A stretch of 23,576 bases of DNA from the NCBI GenBank assembly GCA_020350305.1, contig CP070709.1:1239197-1262772 (forward strand). Reading direction: 5' to 3'. The position numbers and the translations under genes are program-made. Source of the stretch: Candidatus Bathyarchaeota archaeon. Lineage in GTDB: Archaea; Thermoproteota; Bathyarchaeia; Bathyarchaeales; Bathyarchaeaceae. The notes beneath the pieces are model-generated. The model saw only the letters and a list, made by a program, of their open reading frames with translations. It was not told the DNA's origin and searched no databases. Below, one piece after another: positions 13,303 to 20,619 of this stretch; the stretch's first letter is position 1, and every line of letters begins with the position of its first letter.

Positions 13303-14985
13303 ATGAACCAGTTCTTGAGTGAGGGCTTGAAAGAAAATGTGCTAAGTATTTGCAAGCGTATCGCAGGTTTTCACAAAATAGTTGCTGCATGTTTCTACGG
13401 TCCACAAGTGTGTGGTTACGGCGACGAAAAGAGCGATATTCACGTTTTGCTATTGCTTAGTAGTTATCGAACACGATTAAAGTGCTACTCTAAGCCTTCG
13501 AACGGAGTCAACGTGTTCATTTTGACGGTGGATCAAAGAATTTTTGAAAGAGATGTAGAACAAGGGTGGCTGGGCGAATTTGTTGCTGAAAAGATCACGA
13601 TTCCTTACAAACCTTTGATTAACGAGAAATACTTATGGCGTCGAGAGGTCAAAGTAAAAAGAAGGATCATTTGGGAACTTTGCGAAAACATTGTTTTAGA
13701 GTTCCCTGAATTGTGCCATGAACTTCTAATTAAACCAGAATACTTCATGTACGAATCCATGATGCGGAAGGCTCGATTGTTTCCACCCGTAACCTACAGC
13801 TTCCTCAACATGTTAAGGAGAGATCTAAAAAGAAAAAATGTAGAATTGATGATGAATGGATACTTGGAAGCTATTAATGAGCTAGTGGAAGAGAACCAAA
13901 TCACCTTTTCTAACGGGCACGTTAAGATCACACAAAGACTTATTAACAAAATAAGAAACCAGAAACCTCGGTTCCCTCTTTTTCTCAGATCTATTCAGAG
14001 AACGACGTTTCTTCATGTTCTCAGCATTCTCCCTAAAATGATGGCCCCTCTTATACAGAATCAGCAAACGTTCATGAAGTCGCACCAACAGGTTGAAGCT
14101 GAAGAGTTGGTTTTGCGCCTTGAGGAAGCCGAAAAATACTTGTTGATGCCCACACCCTTTGGACTTGTGCCACTGTCAGATAAGACCACCATCGAAGATT
14201 TCGTCAGAAAAACAGTTCCAAGCGGAACGACTCTGGATATAGAAATTAAGCAGATGGGCGGAGTGTTAAACAGTGTTTACTTGCTCAGGTTTCGGAAAAA
14301 TCATGAGGAACAAAAGGTTGTTGTGAAGAGATATAAGGATTGGCTTGGTTTTAAGTGGTTTCCGCTATCATTGTGGACGCTGGGCACCAAGACTTTTGCA
14401 GTTTTCGGACGAACTAGGATGGAAAGGGAATACGCCATAAACCAGTTCCTGCAAGGTCACGGGTTTCCTGTTCCAACGGTTCTTCATATTAGTCATCAAG
14501 AACGCCTGATTTTTGAGGATTTCATTGAAGGAGAAAATATGGTTAAAATCATAAAACGTATCATCTCAACCCGGGAGGAAGTCGCAGGAGATGCTGCTTT
14601 AGTGAGAGATGTGGGGAGAAAAATCGCAGAAGCTCACAGACTTGGTGTTGCCTTTGGAGACTGCAAGCCGGAAAACATCATCATTGCAGAGGATGAAAAA
14701 ACATACTTTGTAGACCTTGAACAGGCCACAAGAGATGGGAATCAGGTATGGGACATCGCTGAATTTCTTTATTATTCGGGTCACTACGTTTTCCCAATTT
14801 TTCCTTCAGACTCTGCAGAACTCATCGCAAAAGAATTTATTGGAGGATATCTTGAAGCAGGAGGAAAAAAGGAAACGGTTAAGAGGGCAGCGTCTGCGCG
14901 ATATACAAAAGTTTTCAGCGTCTTCACACCCCCACATGTTGTTCTGGCTATTTCTAACATTTGTAAAAAGATGGGAGGAGGATAA
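13303..14985 (+). CDS. Nucleotidyltransferase-like / Bud32-type kinase fusion, 560 aa
   Basis: The N-terminal region (about 1-130) resembles a polymerase-beta-type nucleotidyltransferase: FYGPQVCGYGDEKSDIHVLL takes the place of GSxxxGxxxxxSDxD, but Ser of GS is Pro and the second Asp is His, so activity is doubtful. A helical middle (about 130-300) follows. The C-terminal kinase has the invariant Lys in VVVKRYK (K342), the catalytic loop HRLGVAFGDCKPEN (D453, K455, N458) and a VDLEQA metal site (D471), a Bud32/RIO-like arrangement. The last 90 residues contain basic helices. It follows the acyl-CoA synthetase by 54 nt; the start ATG has no clear ribosome site. Possible target: tRNA or a protein. 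The classical KEOPS Bud32 is much shorter, so this is a paralogue. Confidence 0.8.
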   Translation: MNQFLSEGLKENVLSICKRIAGFHKIVAACFYGPQVCGYGDEKSDIHVLLLLSSYRTRLKCYSKPSNGVNVFILTVDQRIFERDVEQGWLGEFVAEKITIPYKPLINEKYLWRREVKVKRRIIWELCENIVLEFPELCHELLIKPEYFMYESMMRKARLFPPVTYSFLNMLRRDLKRKNVELMMNGYLEAINELVEENQITFSNGHVKITQRLINKIRNQKPRFPLFLRSIQRTTFLHVLSILPKMMAPLIQNQQTFMKSHQQVEAEELVLRLEEAEKYLLMPTPFGLVPLSDKTTIEDFVRKTVPSGTTLDIEIKQMGGVLNSVYLLRFRKNHEEQKVVVKRYKDWLGFKWFPLSLWTLGTKTFAVFGRTRMEREYAINQFLQGHGFPVPTVLHISHQERLIFEDFIEGENMVKIIKRIISTREEVAGDAALVRDVGRKIAEAHRLGVAFGDCKPENIIIAEDEKTYFVDLEQATRDGNQVWDIAEFLYYSGHYVFPIFPSDSAELIAKEFIGGYLEAGGKKETVKRAASARYTKVFSVFTPPHVVLAISNICKKMGGG

Positions 14986-15108
14986 ATCATGTTAGATGAT
15001 AAACATCTCTCGTGTTTTAGGATGGGGTGAACGAAATCGGTGGCAACAAGATACTTTTGGAAGACGGAAAAGTATATACGCTTTGAATATGAGCGTTTCG
15101 GTGCTAGG

Positions 15109-16785
15109 CTAACCGCTAGACAAGAAACCGTCACATGTTTGAAATTCGTCTTCTGAGATCCATCTTTCGGCTCTTAACTCTTTTAGTCCTTTCTTTATAC
15201 TTTTGCGCGACGTCTTTGTTCGCAAAATGTTGACCCGAATTCCCGCATCGCTAAGCTCTTTTTCAAACACGGGATTTTGTTCAATTACGGTAAGGAGTTG
15301 GTTGAGAAGATTCGTGGTCGGCTTTGAACGAGGCTGAAGAAGCGACTTTATCTTGGTGCCACCAAGAACCCCCCTAAATTTTGTTGTGATTCCCATGCTG
15401 CTTGCGATTGATGGAGGATACAATGCGTATCTTTTCTTTGATTCTCTCTGGTAACAAACAAGATAAATTGGAATATATACTAACCCATACTTTCTTCGTC
15501 TCTCTGGTATGCCCATCCCATCAAGTTTATCCAATGCCATCCTCTTCAGCTGTACAAGCTTGTCGATTTGATCTATCATCATGGAAGTTGAATCTTCCAG
15601 CGATTTCGTTCCTTGCTGGATCATTCGGATTTTACCATCCCTGGAAGCTTCAAAGTCTCTCAAGGGCTTCATAGCCTCCTCAGATTGGACATCACATTCC
15701 GACCTGATTTTAGATATGTCCTGTTTCTTAGCAGCGTTGACGTTCTCTAGTTTCTTATCTATCTCCTTAACCATTCTCTCCAATGTGGAAAGCTTTTTTC
15801 TGCAAGATTCAGCATCTTGTCTCCATTGCTGTTCGCCCGTCGCATCTTTGTTAAGCTTGCTGGATCGTATTTCTGCTTCGCAACGTTCGATTTTGGCGTT
15901 TGTACTTTGCATGTTTTTTTCAAGTTTAACGCGTTCGCGATAAAGGCGGTGGAGTTGACGTTCAAATTTCTTAGAGGCTCCCGTGATTTGGCGATCGTAT
16001 TTTTTTTGATTTTGGCGTATCTTCCACATTATGGAGGGTTTGAGGAGGGCGATTTTTTCATCGAATTCCTTCTGAATTTCTCCAACTTTTTCATGATTAG
16101 CTTTTATGTGCATTTTTGTGGTGGTGCCTAATATTTTCATACTTTCAAGTAGGTTTTTTATGTCTTCCTTCAATGTGGCTCGAAGATTAATGAAATCTTG
16201 GATGAAGGATGAAAGCGTAAATTCGTCAATGGCAGGGGACAAAAGAGCCTTATCAATTACAGGCTTCTTAATCGCCTTAGCTTCTGGAAGATAGGAGACG
16301 AAGTCTTGGATGAGGTCGGGGCTTGTGATGAGGCCTTCTATTATCTTTTCTTCCGTACTCGTGAAGCCTTGAAAGTAGTTAAGATTGTCAGAGAGAAACG
16401 CGGAATACGCTTCACGTGTTACTGCGCTACCTTGGGCGTTGTTGACAAACACTTTTGCGTCGGGCAACACATCGTACGGCATCGTATATGTCATAGCACC
16501 GATTCCATCAAACAACAAGCTTCTTCCTTTCCAAGGAACCAACCACATGGGATAACAAGTCTTAGCAATGAAAATTAGCTCCTCAGGCTTCTTTCTTCTT
16601 AAAATAAAACCTGTACCTTTCCTCCTATCCATTTCAGCCAAGCAAAGGGCAGCCGCCATTTCCATTCTTTTTGTAAAGGCTTTCTCGCGATCTCTTGCAG
16701 GGACAGCGAAGGGGAGGACAAACCTTTTTGTTTTTTGAGCCACTTTTTTCACCGAAACTTGATATACGTTGTTGTTTTTTCTCAT
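15109..16785 (-). CDS. Large coiled-coil protein of unknown function, 558 aa
   Basis: Not a characterised family. An N-terminal globular part (about 1-185; motifs CYPMWLVPWKGRSLLFDGIG and DNLNYFQGF) is followed by a long coiled coil (about 190-425, rich in Lys/Glu/Arg/Gln) and a C-terminal domain (about 425-558; KYGLVYIPIYLVCYQ, then RYALYPPSIASSMGI). There is no signal or membrane segment. The Trp/Tyr-rich motifs suggest a conserved fold. The ATG at 16785 directly follows a TATA-like stretch (16788-16797), too close to transcribe it. A GTG at 16743 with a perfect GGTGA (16749-16753, 5 nt spacing) is a better start and removes 14 residues. It is convergent with the kinase gene. Confidence 0.8.
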   Translation of the reverse strand: MRKNNNVYQVSVKKVAQKTKRFVLPFAVPARDREKAFTKRMEMAAALCLAEMDRRKGTGFILRRKKPEELIFIAKTCYPMWLVPWKGRSLLFDGIGAMTYTMPYDVLPDAKVFVNNAQGSAVTREAYSAFLSDNLNYFQGFTSTEEKIIEGLITSPDLIQDFVSYLPEAKAIKKPVIDKALLSPAIDEFTLSSFIQDFINLRATLKEDIKNLLESMKILGTTTKMHIKANHEKVGEIQKEFDEKIALLKPSIMWKIRQNQKKYDRQITGASKKFERQLHRLYRERVKLEKNMQSTNAKIERCEAEIRSSKLNKDATGEQQWRQDAESCRKKLSTLERMVKEIDKKLENVNAAKKQDISKIRSECDVQSEEAMKPLRDFEASRDGKIRMIQQGTKSLEDSTSMMIDQIDKLVQLKRMALDKLDGMGIPERRRKYGLVYIPIYLVCYQRESKKRYALYPPSIASSMGITTKFRGVLGGTKIKSLLQPRSKPTTNLLNQLLTVIEQNPVFEKELSDAGIRVNILRTKTSRKSIKKGLKELRAERWISEDEFQTCDGFLSSG

Positions 16786-16988
16786 ATATTATAAATGTCG
16801 CGTATACATGAACATAATTTCAGAGCAAACTATCCAAATGGTCTAAAGCGTCATAATTTTTTTGGTTCAAAAATGATGTTAAAAGGGTTAAATAAAAAGG
16901 TTATAGGTCTCGTTCATAATTGCGTTTTTGGCTCCGTTTGCGTTTCAGTTCAAGTTTTGGAAGATTATCTCTCTCTTATGACCCCCCC

Positions 16989-17004
16989 TACCTAGGGAGG
17001 GTAG
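16989..17004 (-). terminator. Stop-codon hairpin of the small winged-helix gene
   Basis: On the minus strand CTACC...GGTAG forms a 5-bp stem around a 6-7-nt loop containing the TAG stop, followed at once by seven G. It may be a terminator or a pause signal. Confidence 0.3.
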
Positions 17005-17234
17005 ACGTTTTGAGGGGTTTTTGTTTGGGGTTCTTTCACTTTTACAAATTTCTTCTTCTTCCTGCGATATCTGCCTGTGTGTCTCTTGTAAATTTCTACT
17101 AGTCCCTTGTTCTTTAGGTTGATGACTGCTCCCACCATTCTGCGGTCCGGCATGTTCTTTGACTGAATTTCTCCAACCTTTTTTATAAACTCGTAAGTTT
17201 TCTTTTCTATTTCGGTCAAATCTTTGAGTTTCAT
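16992..17234 (-). CDS. Small basic winged-helix-like protein, 80 aa
   Basis: The N-terminus is an HTH-like domain: LTEIEKKTYEFIKKVGEIQS, KNMPDRRMVGAVINLKNKGL, VEIYKR. It is followed by a very basic tail (RYRRKKKKFVKVKEP). It probably binds DNA or RNA. GGAG lies 7 nt upstream of the ATG at 17234. The stop codon sits inside an inverted repeat (16990-17004 region, CTACC...GGTAG) next to a run of seven C on the plus strand, perhaps a terminator. The tRNA-Gln gene lies upstream on the same strand, about 150 nt away. Confidence 0.75.
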   Translation of the reverse strand: MKLKDLTEIEKKTYEFIKKVGEIQSKNMPDRRMVGAVINLKNKGLVEIYKRHTGRYRRKKKKFVKVKEPQTKTPQNVYPP

Positions 17235-17383
17235 CTTGTTGCTCCTATAGTCTCGTGGCGCACTATCTTGATGACCACTTTGTTTAGGTTAGGCTATAAT
17301 GTATTGCTTGGTGGTTTGATAAGATTATTTGCTTCAGGTGATTCAAGACGGGAGTTCGAACGGCGCCTTACCAGAGTTCATAG

Positions 17384-17482
17384 TAGCCCGGGAGAGATTC
17401 GAACTCTCGTCAGCGGGTCCAGAGCCCGCCATGCTTGGCCACTACATTCGGCGGAAAGAATTTCTCTATCCTCCACCGGGCT
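17384..17482 (-). tRNA. tRNA-Gln(CTG) with a 26-nt intron in the D-arm
   Basis: On the minus strand, exon 1 is 17482-17473 (AGCCCGGTGG) and exon 2 is 17446-17384. Joined they give a 73-nt tRNA. It has a 7-bp acceptor (AGCCCGG/CCGGGCT, discriminator A), a short D-arm, an anticodon arm GCGGG-CTCTGGA-CCCGC with anticodon CTG at 17422-17420, a 4-nt variable loop and a T-arm GAGAG-TTCGAAT-CTCTC. CCA is not encoded. The intron (17472-17447) lies after position 10. It has a full bulge-helix-bulge: exon CGGT pairs with intron GCCG, bulges are GGA and AAT, and the intron has a 7-bp stem (GGATAGA/TCTTTCC, one mismatch) with loop GAAAT. Without splicing the acceptor and D-arm cannot form, so the intron is well supported. 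Confidence 0.93.
17447..17472 (-). other. Noncanonical tRNA intron (26 nt) with bulge-helix-bulge
   Basis: The intron starts A-GGATAGA and ends GCCG-AA. Cleavage after the second nucleotide of each 3-nt bulge (GG|A and AA|T) restores tRNA-Gln exactly. It lies in the D-arm after nucleotide 10, not at the usual 37/38 site, and should need a splicing endonuclease with broad specificity. Confidence 0.88.
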
Positions 17483-17517
17483 TCTGTTTTCCGGGCTATC
17501 TAAAAAAGTAGTTTCCG

Positions 17518-17527
17518 CTTCTATAAG
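17518..17527 (-). promoter_or_regulatory. TATA box of the tRNA-Gln gene
   Basis: On the minus strand AACTTATAGA is about 25-30 nt upstream of 17498, giving a short 5' leader of about 15 nt before the mature tRNA start at 17482. Confidence 0.45.
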
Positions 17528-17570
17528 TTTCTTATTGTCTTCTGTCAATTGTGACTAACCAATATTAAAG

Positions 17571-18722
17571 CTAGGCCGATGAGTCGATGAGCCTATTGAT
17601 CAAATCTTTCCTTTGCCGGCGAACATTAAGAATTGTCTCTTTAGCTAATCTTATAGTTTTGTCTGCCTCTTCGCGATCTACATCATTTACATTAAAGGCT
17701 TCAACAGCGTTTTCATAGACTCCCCTTGTTTCTTTTAAGCCCCTCAGCGAACGGAGAAGAGTTGTGTGATCGTGTCTAATTCCCTCGTCGGCCGATGTCA
17801 ACCAAGCGTAATTTTCAAGCATGCCAACAAGGGTGTGAAGCGTATAGTGGGATGCTTCAATATACATTCCTTCGTTGAGAAGAGCACATGACCGAGCAAC
17901 CATGCCTTTTAAGAAACTGCGCTTTCCATAGTATCCTAACATAGTTTTGACCGTAAAGTGTAAAGAATTAAGTGTAGAAGCGTGTTCCCTCATGAAAGTT
18001 GCGACACCGCCCCAAATACTCTTGAACAAACCAATTTTCTTCTCAACGCCACAATAATCCAGCTTGGATAAACGCGCTGTAGAAAGATAATCATTAAAAA
18101 ATTTGGGCATTTCCAATTTTTCTGCTGATTCCTTAAGGGCGCTCATGAAACGGCTGTTAGAGATGGATAACAAATTGAGTTCTATTAAGGTTTTTAGCAT
18201 GATTTCCACTCCTAATCCTGCGAATATACAAGCACTTTGAAAATCTCCCCTAGCGTGAGCTGAGGTGGCTCTGCTCAAGTATATGTCTGATTCTATGACA
18301 TATGCCTCGGTTCGAACGTCGACACGTTCAGGTTTTTGGTACGCTTTGGACATCCACAGCTTAGTGTTCGCCAACGACCAGTCTCGATCGTACAAAATGC
18401 ATAGTTCATGGAGTCTTTGGTCAATTTCGGGCGGAACTGGTCCTGTAATCCATTTCTTGGGGATGTAGATTAAGTCGATAAGCAAACCATCAGGTTCGAG
18501 ACGATCTACATACTCATAGTTAAAGTTCCGTTCATCTATGATTAACAGGTCTACGTCGCTACTTGGATCGGCGTCGCCACGACTCCAGCTTCCAAACAGA
18601 CCAATCCCTGAAACCGTTTCTTGTTCCCTCAATTTTTGAACAAGTTTCTCTAGGGTTCTGCGAATTTTCTCTGGCAGCCGTGTCAAATCTCTCTCTCCAT
18701 TCGAGGTTTTGAACAGTATCAC
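17571..18722 (-). CDS. Nucleotidyltransferase with C-terminal HEPN-like helical region, 383 aa
   Basis: The N-terminus has an intact polymerase-beta-type nucleotidyltransferase site: GLFGSWSRGDADPSSDVDLL (G44, S45, D56, D58), with a third Asp in LIDLIYI (D83). The remaining 250 residues are helical and may contain HEPN-like bundles; an R-x4-H string (RATSAH) is present, but its position is not the usual one. Such MNT/HEPN pairings occur in toxin-antitoxin and signalling systems; here both parts are in one chain. The start is GTG at 18722 with a TATA-like CTTATTTATTGG about 30 nt upstream, which suggests leaderless mRNA. A TTG at codon 13 with GGAG just before it is an alternative. The fused form is longer than minimal antitoxin nucleotidyltransferases. 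Confidence 0.82.
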   Translation of the reverse strand: MILFKTSNGERDLTRLPEKIRRTLEKLVQKLREQETVSGIGLFGSWSRGDADPSSDVDLLIIDERNFNYEYVDRLEPDGLLIDLIYIPKKWITGPVPPEIDQRLHELCILYDRDWSLANTKLWMSKAYQKPERVDVRTEAYVIESDIYLSRATSAHARGDFQSACIFAGLGVEIMLKTLIELNLLSISNSRFMSALKESAEKLEMPKFFNDYLSTARLSKLDYCGVEKKIGLFKSIWGGVATFMREHASTLNSLHFTVKTMLGYYGKRSFLKGMVARSCALLNEGMYIEASHYTLHTLVGMLENYAWLTSADEGIRHDHTTLLRSLRGLKETRGVYENAVEAFNVNDVDREEADKTIRLAKETILNVRRQRKDLINRLIDSSA

Positions 18723-18785
18723 AATTAAAACACAGTAGTAATTCGTATTCCAATAAATAAGCTGATGTCACTGTAACCCTGAAAA

Positions 18786-18919
18786 CGGATACTGTTAACT
18801 TATTGAGGAATGGCTATGGAAAGCGTGTTTCAAGAAGTAGGATTTAGAAGCTGGAGATAGTTGGTTTCTTGCATAGCTTGGAATCTGTATTTTTATTCCA
18901 AATAAGTTAACTGTATCTG
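18786..18919. mobile_element. MITE-like palindromic element, about 134 bp
   Basis: The left end (18786-18811) and the reverse complement of the right end (18895-18919) agree over about 25 bp with four substitutions and one gap. The shared core is GTTAACTTATT and then GGAAT. Further in, GCTATG...CATAGC and CAAGAA...TTCTTG also pair, so the whole unit folds into a long hairpin. AAAA is present on both sides (18782-18785 and 18920-18923) and may be a target duplication. No coding capacity. It fits a miniature inverted-repeat element or a large cruciform operator, and only one copy is seen in this window. Confidence 0.45.
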
Positions 18920-18924
18920 AAAAT

Positions 18925-18942
18925 CGAAAGGTTTATATATTA
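18925..18942 (+). promoter_or_regulatory. BRE/TATA promoter of the TFB gene
   Basis: CGAAAGG followed by TTTATATATTA is the best archaeal core promoter in the window. It lies 6 nt after the palindromic element. Transcription is expected to start at about 18962-18966, leaving a leader near 95 nt. Confidence 0.7.
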
Positions 18943-19035
18943 AAACATTTGCTGAAGATAAACACGACGGGCCAGATGGACGGTTTCTGACTCTGAAACT
19001 ATGAAGAACCACCAATTATGATGGGTTTGTCGCCA

Positions 19036-19048
19036 CGATGCTCCATCG
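19036..19048 (+). promoter_or_regulatory. Leader hairpin just before the TFB ribosome site
   Basis: CGATG-CTC-CATCG makes a 5-bp hairpin that hides the in-frame ATG at 19038. The G of its last base pair begins the GAGG ribosome site used by the GTG at 19059. This helps decide the start. Confidence 0.45.
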
Positions 19049-19058
19049 AGGGGGAAAC

Positions 19059-19994
19059 GTGAGCAAAAAAAAGGAAACGACGTTTCGGTCTACAGACAAG
19101 TGCCCCGAGTGCGGGAGCGCGAATCTTATCCACGATTATGACACCGGCGAGACTGTTTGCGGAAACTGCGGACTTGTTCTCCACGAACAAATGATGGACA
19201 AGGGTCCAGAGTGGCGAGCCTTTACGCAGGAAGAGAAAGCGTCCAGAAGCCGTGTGGGGATTCCTACATCTTATTCCGTTCACGACAAGGGCTTATCCAC
19301 TGCTATAGGCCGCGTCGATCGAGACGCTTTTGGGCGTAAACTTCCACTCTCCACGCGCCTCCAGATGTGGCGGTTGCGAAAATGGCAGATACGATCACGT
19401 GTCCACTCTTCTGTGGATCGAAACCTCGCTCAGGCCATGGCAGAGCTTGACCGTCTCTGTGATAAAGCCCATATTCCTGGGCCTGTTAAAGAAAAAGCCG
19501 CAGTTGTTTATCGAAAGGCGCTTGAAAGGGGCTTGGTGCGAGGGAGGTCTATCGCAGCTATAGCTGCTGCTGCTCTTTACGCTGCTTGCAGAAGCACCAA
19601 AACCCCAAGAACCATTCGTGATATTGCGGACACAAGTCTTGTCGACAAGAAGGATGTTGCTAGATGCTACCGACTTCTGCTTCGTGAACTGGACATGCGC
19701 ATGCCGATTGCTGATCCTCTTACTTACATCTCTAAAATTGCGGAAAGAACCGGAATCAGTGGTCAAACTCAGGGTCTTGCCATCAAAATTCTGCGTGATG
19801 CAAAAGCTCAACGCGTTGCTTCAGGCAAAGACCCTATGGGACTCGCTGCTGCCTCCCTTTACATTGCTTGCCTACAGACTAACGAGAAGAAGACGCAGAA
19901 GGATATTGCCGAGGCTGCAGGTGTAACTGAGGTTACTGTCAGAAATCGTTACAAAAGTCTTAGGAGGCAACTGGGACTCGAACTACCAGATTAG
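19059..19994 (+). CDS. tfb: Transcription initiation factor TFB (TFIIB homologue)
   Basis: A basal factor that binds TBP on the promoter and recruits RNA polymerase. Numbering from GTG 19059: an N-terminal zinc ribbon (CPECGSANLIHDYDTGE with a second CGNC pair), a B-reader/linker region (DKGPEWRAF), then two cyclin-like repeats (about 110-200 and 205-305), the second ending in a recognition helix (AGVTEVTVRNRYKSLRRQLG). Total length about 311 aa, normal for TFB. GTG has GAGG at 19048-19051 with 7 nt spacing, while the ATG at 19038, seven codons upstream, is inside a hairpin and has none. It has a strong own promoter and a long leader. The stop overlaps the stop of the convergent zinc-ribbon gene by 4 nt. 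Confidence 0.97.
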   Translation: MSKKKETTFRSTDKCPECGSANLIHDYDTGETVCGNCGLVLHEQMMDKGPEWRAFTQEEKASRSRVGIPTSYSVHDKGLSTAIGRVDRDAFGRKLPLSTRLQMWRLRKWQIRSRVHSSVDRNLAQAMAELDRLCDKAHIPGPVKEKAAVVYRKALERGLVRGRSIAAIAAAALYAACRSTKTPRTIRDIADTSLVDKKDVARCYRLLLRELDMRMPIADPLTYISKIAERTGISGQTQGLAIKILRDAKAQRVASGKDPMGLAAASLYIACLQTNEKKTQKDIAEAAGVTEVTVRNRYKSLRRQLGLELPD

Positions 19995-20212
19995 CGGGTT
20001 TCCGTTTCTTCTATCTCCATTACTATAGGGCCTCTGTAGCCGCAGCTTTCACAGATGTATTTCAAGGGTGTTATTCCAAACATCCGAGGATATGTGTCAA
20101 AACCGCTGGAGACTCGGAGTTCGGTGCTCCCACATTTGGGACATAATTTCGGAGCTAGTTTTCCCCGCTTCAGTCCGCTGAGTATTTCACATAGGTTTTT
20201 AAGTATGTGCAT
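19991..20212 (-). CDS. Small zinc-ribbon protein, 73 aa
   Basis: The core is KLCPKCGSTELRVSSGFDTY, then ITPLKYICESCGYRGPIVME: two CxxC knuckles that bind one zinc. An N-terminal basic helix (MHILKNLCEILSGLKRGK) precedes them. Such proteins occur widely in archaea and resemble the zinc ribbons of transcription and ribosome factors, but the role of this one is unknown. It is 19-20 nt downstream of the aIF1 gene and almost certainly co-transcribed with it, which suggests a task linked to translation or gene expression. The end overlaps the TFB stop codon on the other strand. Confidence 0.85.
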   Translation of the reverse strand: MHILKNLCEILSGLKRGKLAPKLCPKCGSTELRVSSGFDTYPRMFGITPLKYICESCGYRGPIVMEIEETETR

Positions 20213-20231
20213 GCTCTTTCGCCCTGTTTAT

Positions 20232-20540
20232 TCATTGGAGTTCAATGTTTTCTTCTAGGTACCCCAATTGAATTAGGTAAGATCGCACTTTCTCTCGGTG
20301 GTCGCCTTGCAGAAGGATTTCGCTGTTTTTAGCCGTTCCTCCACAAGCACAAAAAGTCTTGAATTTCTGGGCGAGTCGCCCAAGATCGGTGTTCTTGTCG
20401 TCTATGCCATCAATGATGGTTACAGCTTTTCTCCATTTTCTAAATTCCAAACGAACTCTGATTCGTTGTTGTTCTTTGGTGATTTCTCTGCAGACACATA
20501 TGTCCCGAGGAAGTCCGCATACTGGACAAATTTCCGCCAT
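20232..20540 (-). CDS. Translation initiation factor aIF1 (SUI1/eIF1 family)
   Basis: The SUI1 domain is clear: QQRIRVRLEFRKWRKAVTII, DGID, KNTDLGRLAQKFKTFCACGG, TAKNSEILLQGDHREKVRSY, ending LIQLGYLEENIELQ. It binds the small ribosomal subunit near the P site and controls start-codon choice. A short N-terminal zinc knuckle (CPVCGLPRDICVC) is present, as in many archaeal homologues. I chose ATG 20540 (102 aa); a TTG three codons upstream at 20549 is possible. The TATA-like CTTAAATAG (about 20569-20577) is about 33 nt upstream, so the mRNA has almost no leader. It forms an operon with the downstream zinc-ribbon gene. Confidence 0.96.
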   Translation of the reverse strand: MAEICPVCGLPRDICVCREITKEQQRIRVRLEFRKWRKAVTIIDGIDDKNTDLGRLAQKFKTFCACGGTAKNSEILLQGDHREKVRSYLIQLGYLEENIELQ

Positions 20541-20619
20541 ATTGCTCAACTAGACTTTAAACCTACAACTATTTAAGATTTTCAATCTACTGCTCATTTA
20601 GAAACAACAATATCCTAGG

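Larger units (their letters stand above)
18723..19058. other. Intergenic region holding a palindromic element and the TFB promoter/leader
   Basis: No gene is seen. It contains the 134-nt palindromic element (18786-18919), the TFB TATA box (18932-18942) and a leader of about 95 nt with a small hairpin that traps an ATG at 19038. The minus-strand promoter of the nucleotidyltransferase gene is at about 18750-18760. Confidence 0.6.

Noticed and set aside
15040..15156. 38-codon plus-strand frame from GTG with a GGGGTGA site (product begins MATRYFWKTEKYIRFEYERF)
   Set aside because: It has a good ribosome site but overlaps the end of the minus-strand 558-aa gene by 48 nt and shows no domain. It could be a remnant; evidence is too thin to call.
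17351..17366. GGGAGTTCGAACGGCG looked like the T-arm of a second tRNA
   Set aside because: The flanks of the TTCGAAC loop do not pair, and no acceptor or anticodon arm can be found.
17268..17558. Plus-strand open frames across the tRNA locus
   Set aside because: They are antisense to the tRNA-Gln gene; the apparent coding content comes from the tRNA sequence.
18965..19035. CTGA and ATGATGG strings in the TFB leader resemble C/D-box RNA motifs
   Set aside because: The order and spacing of C, D', C' and D boxes do not fit, and no terminal stem is present.
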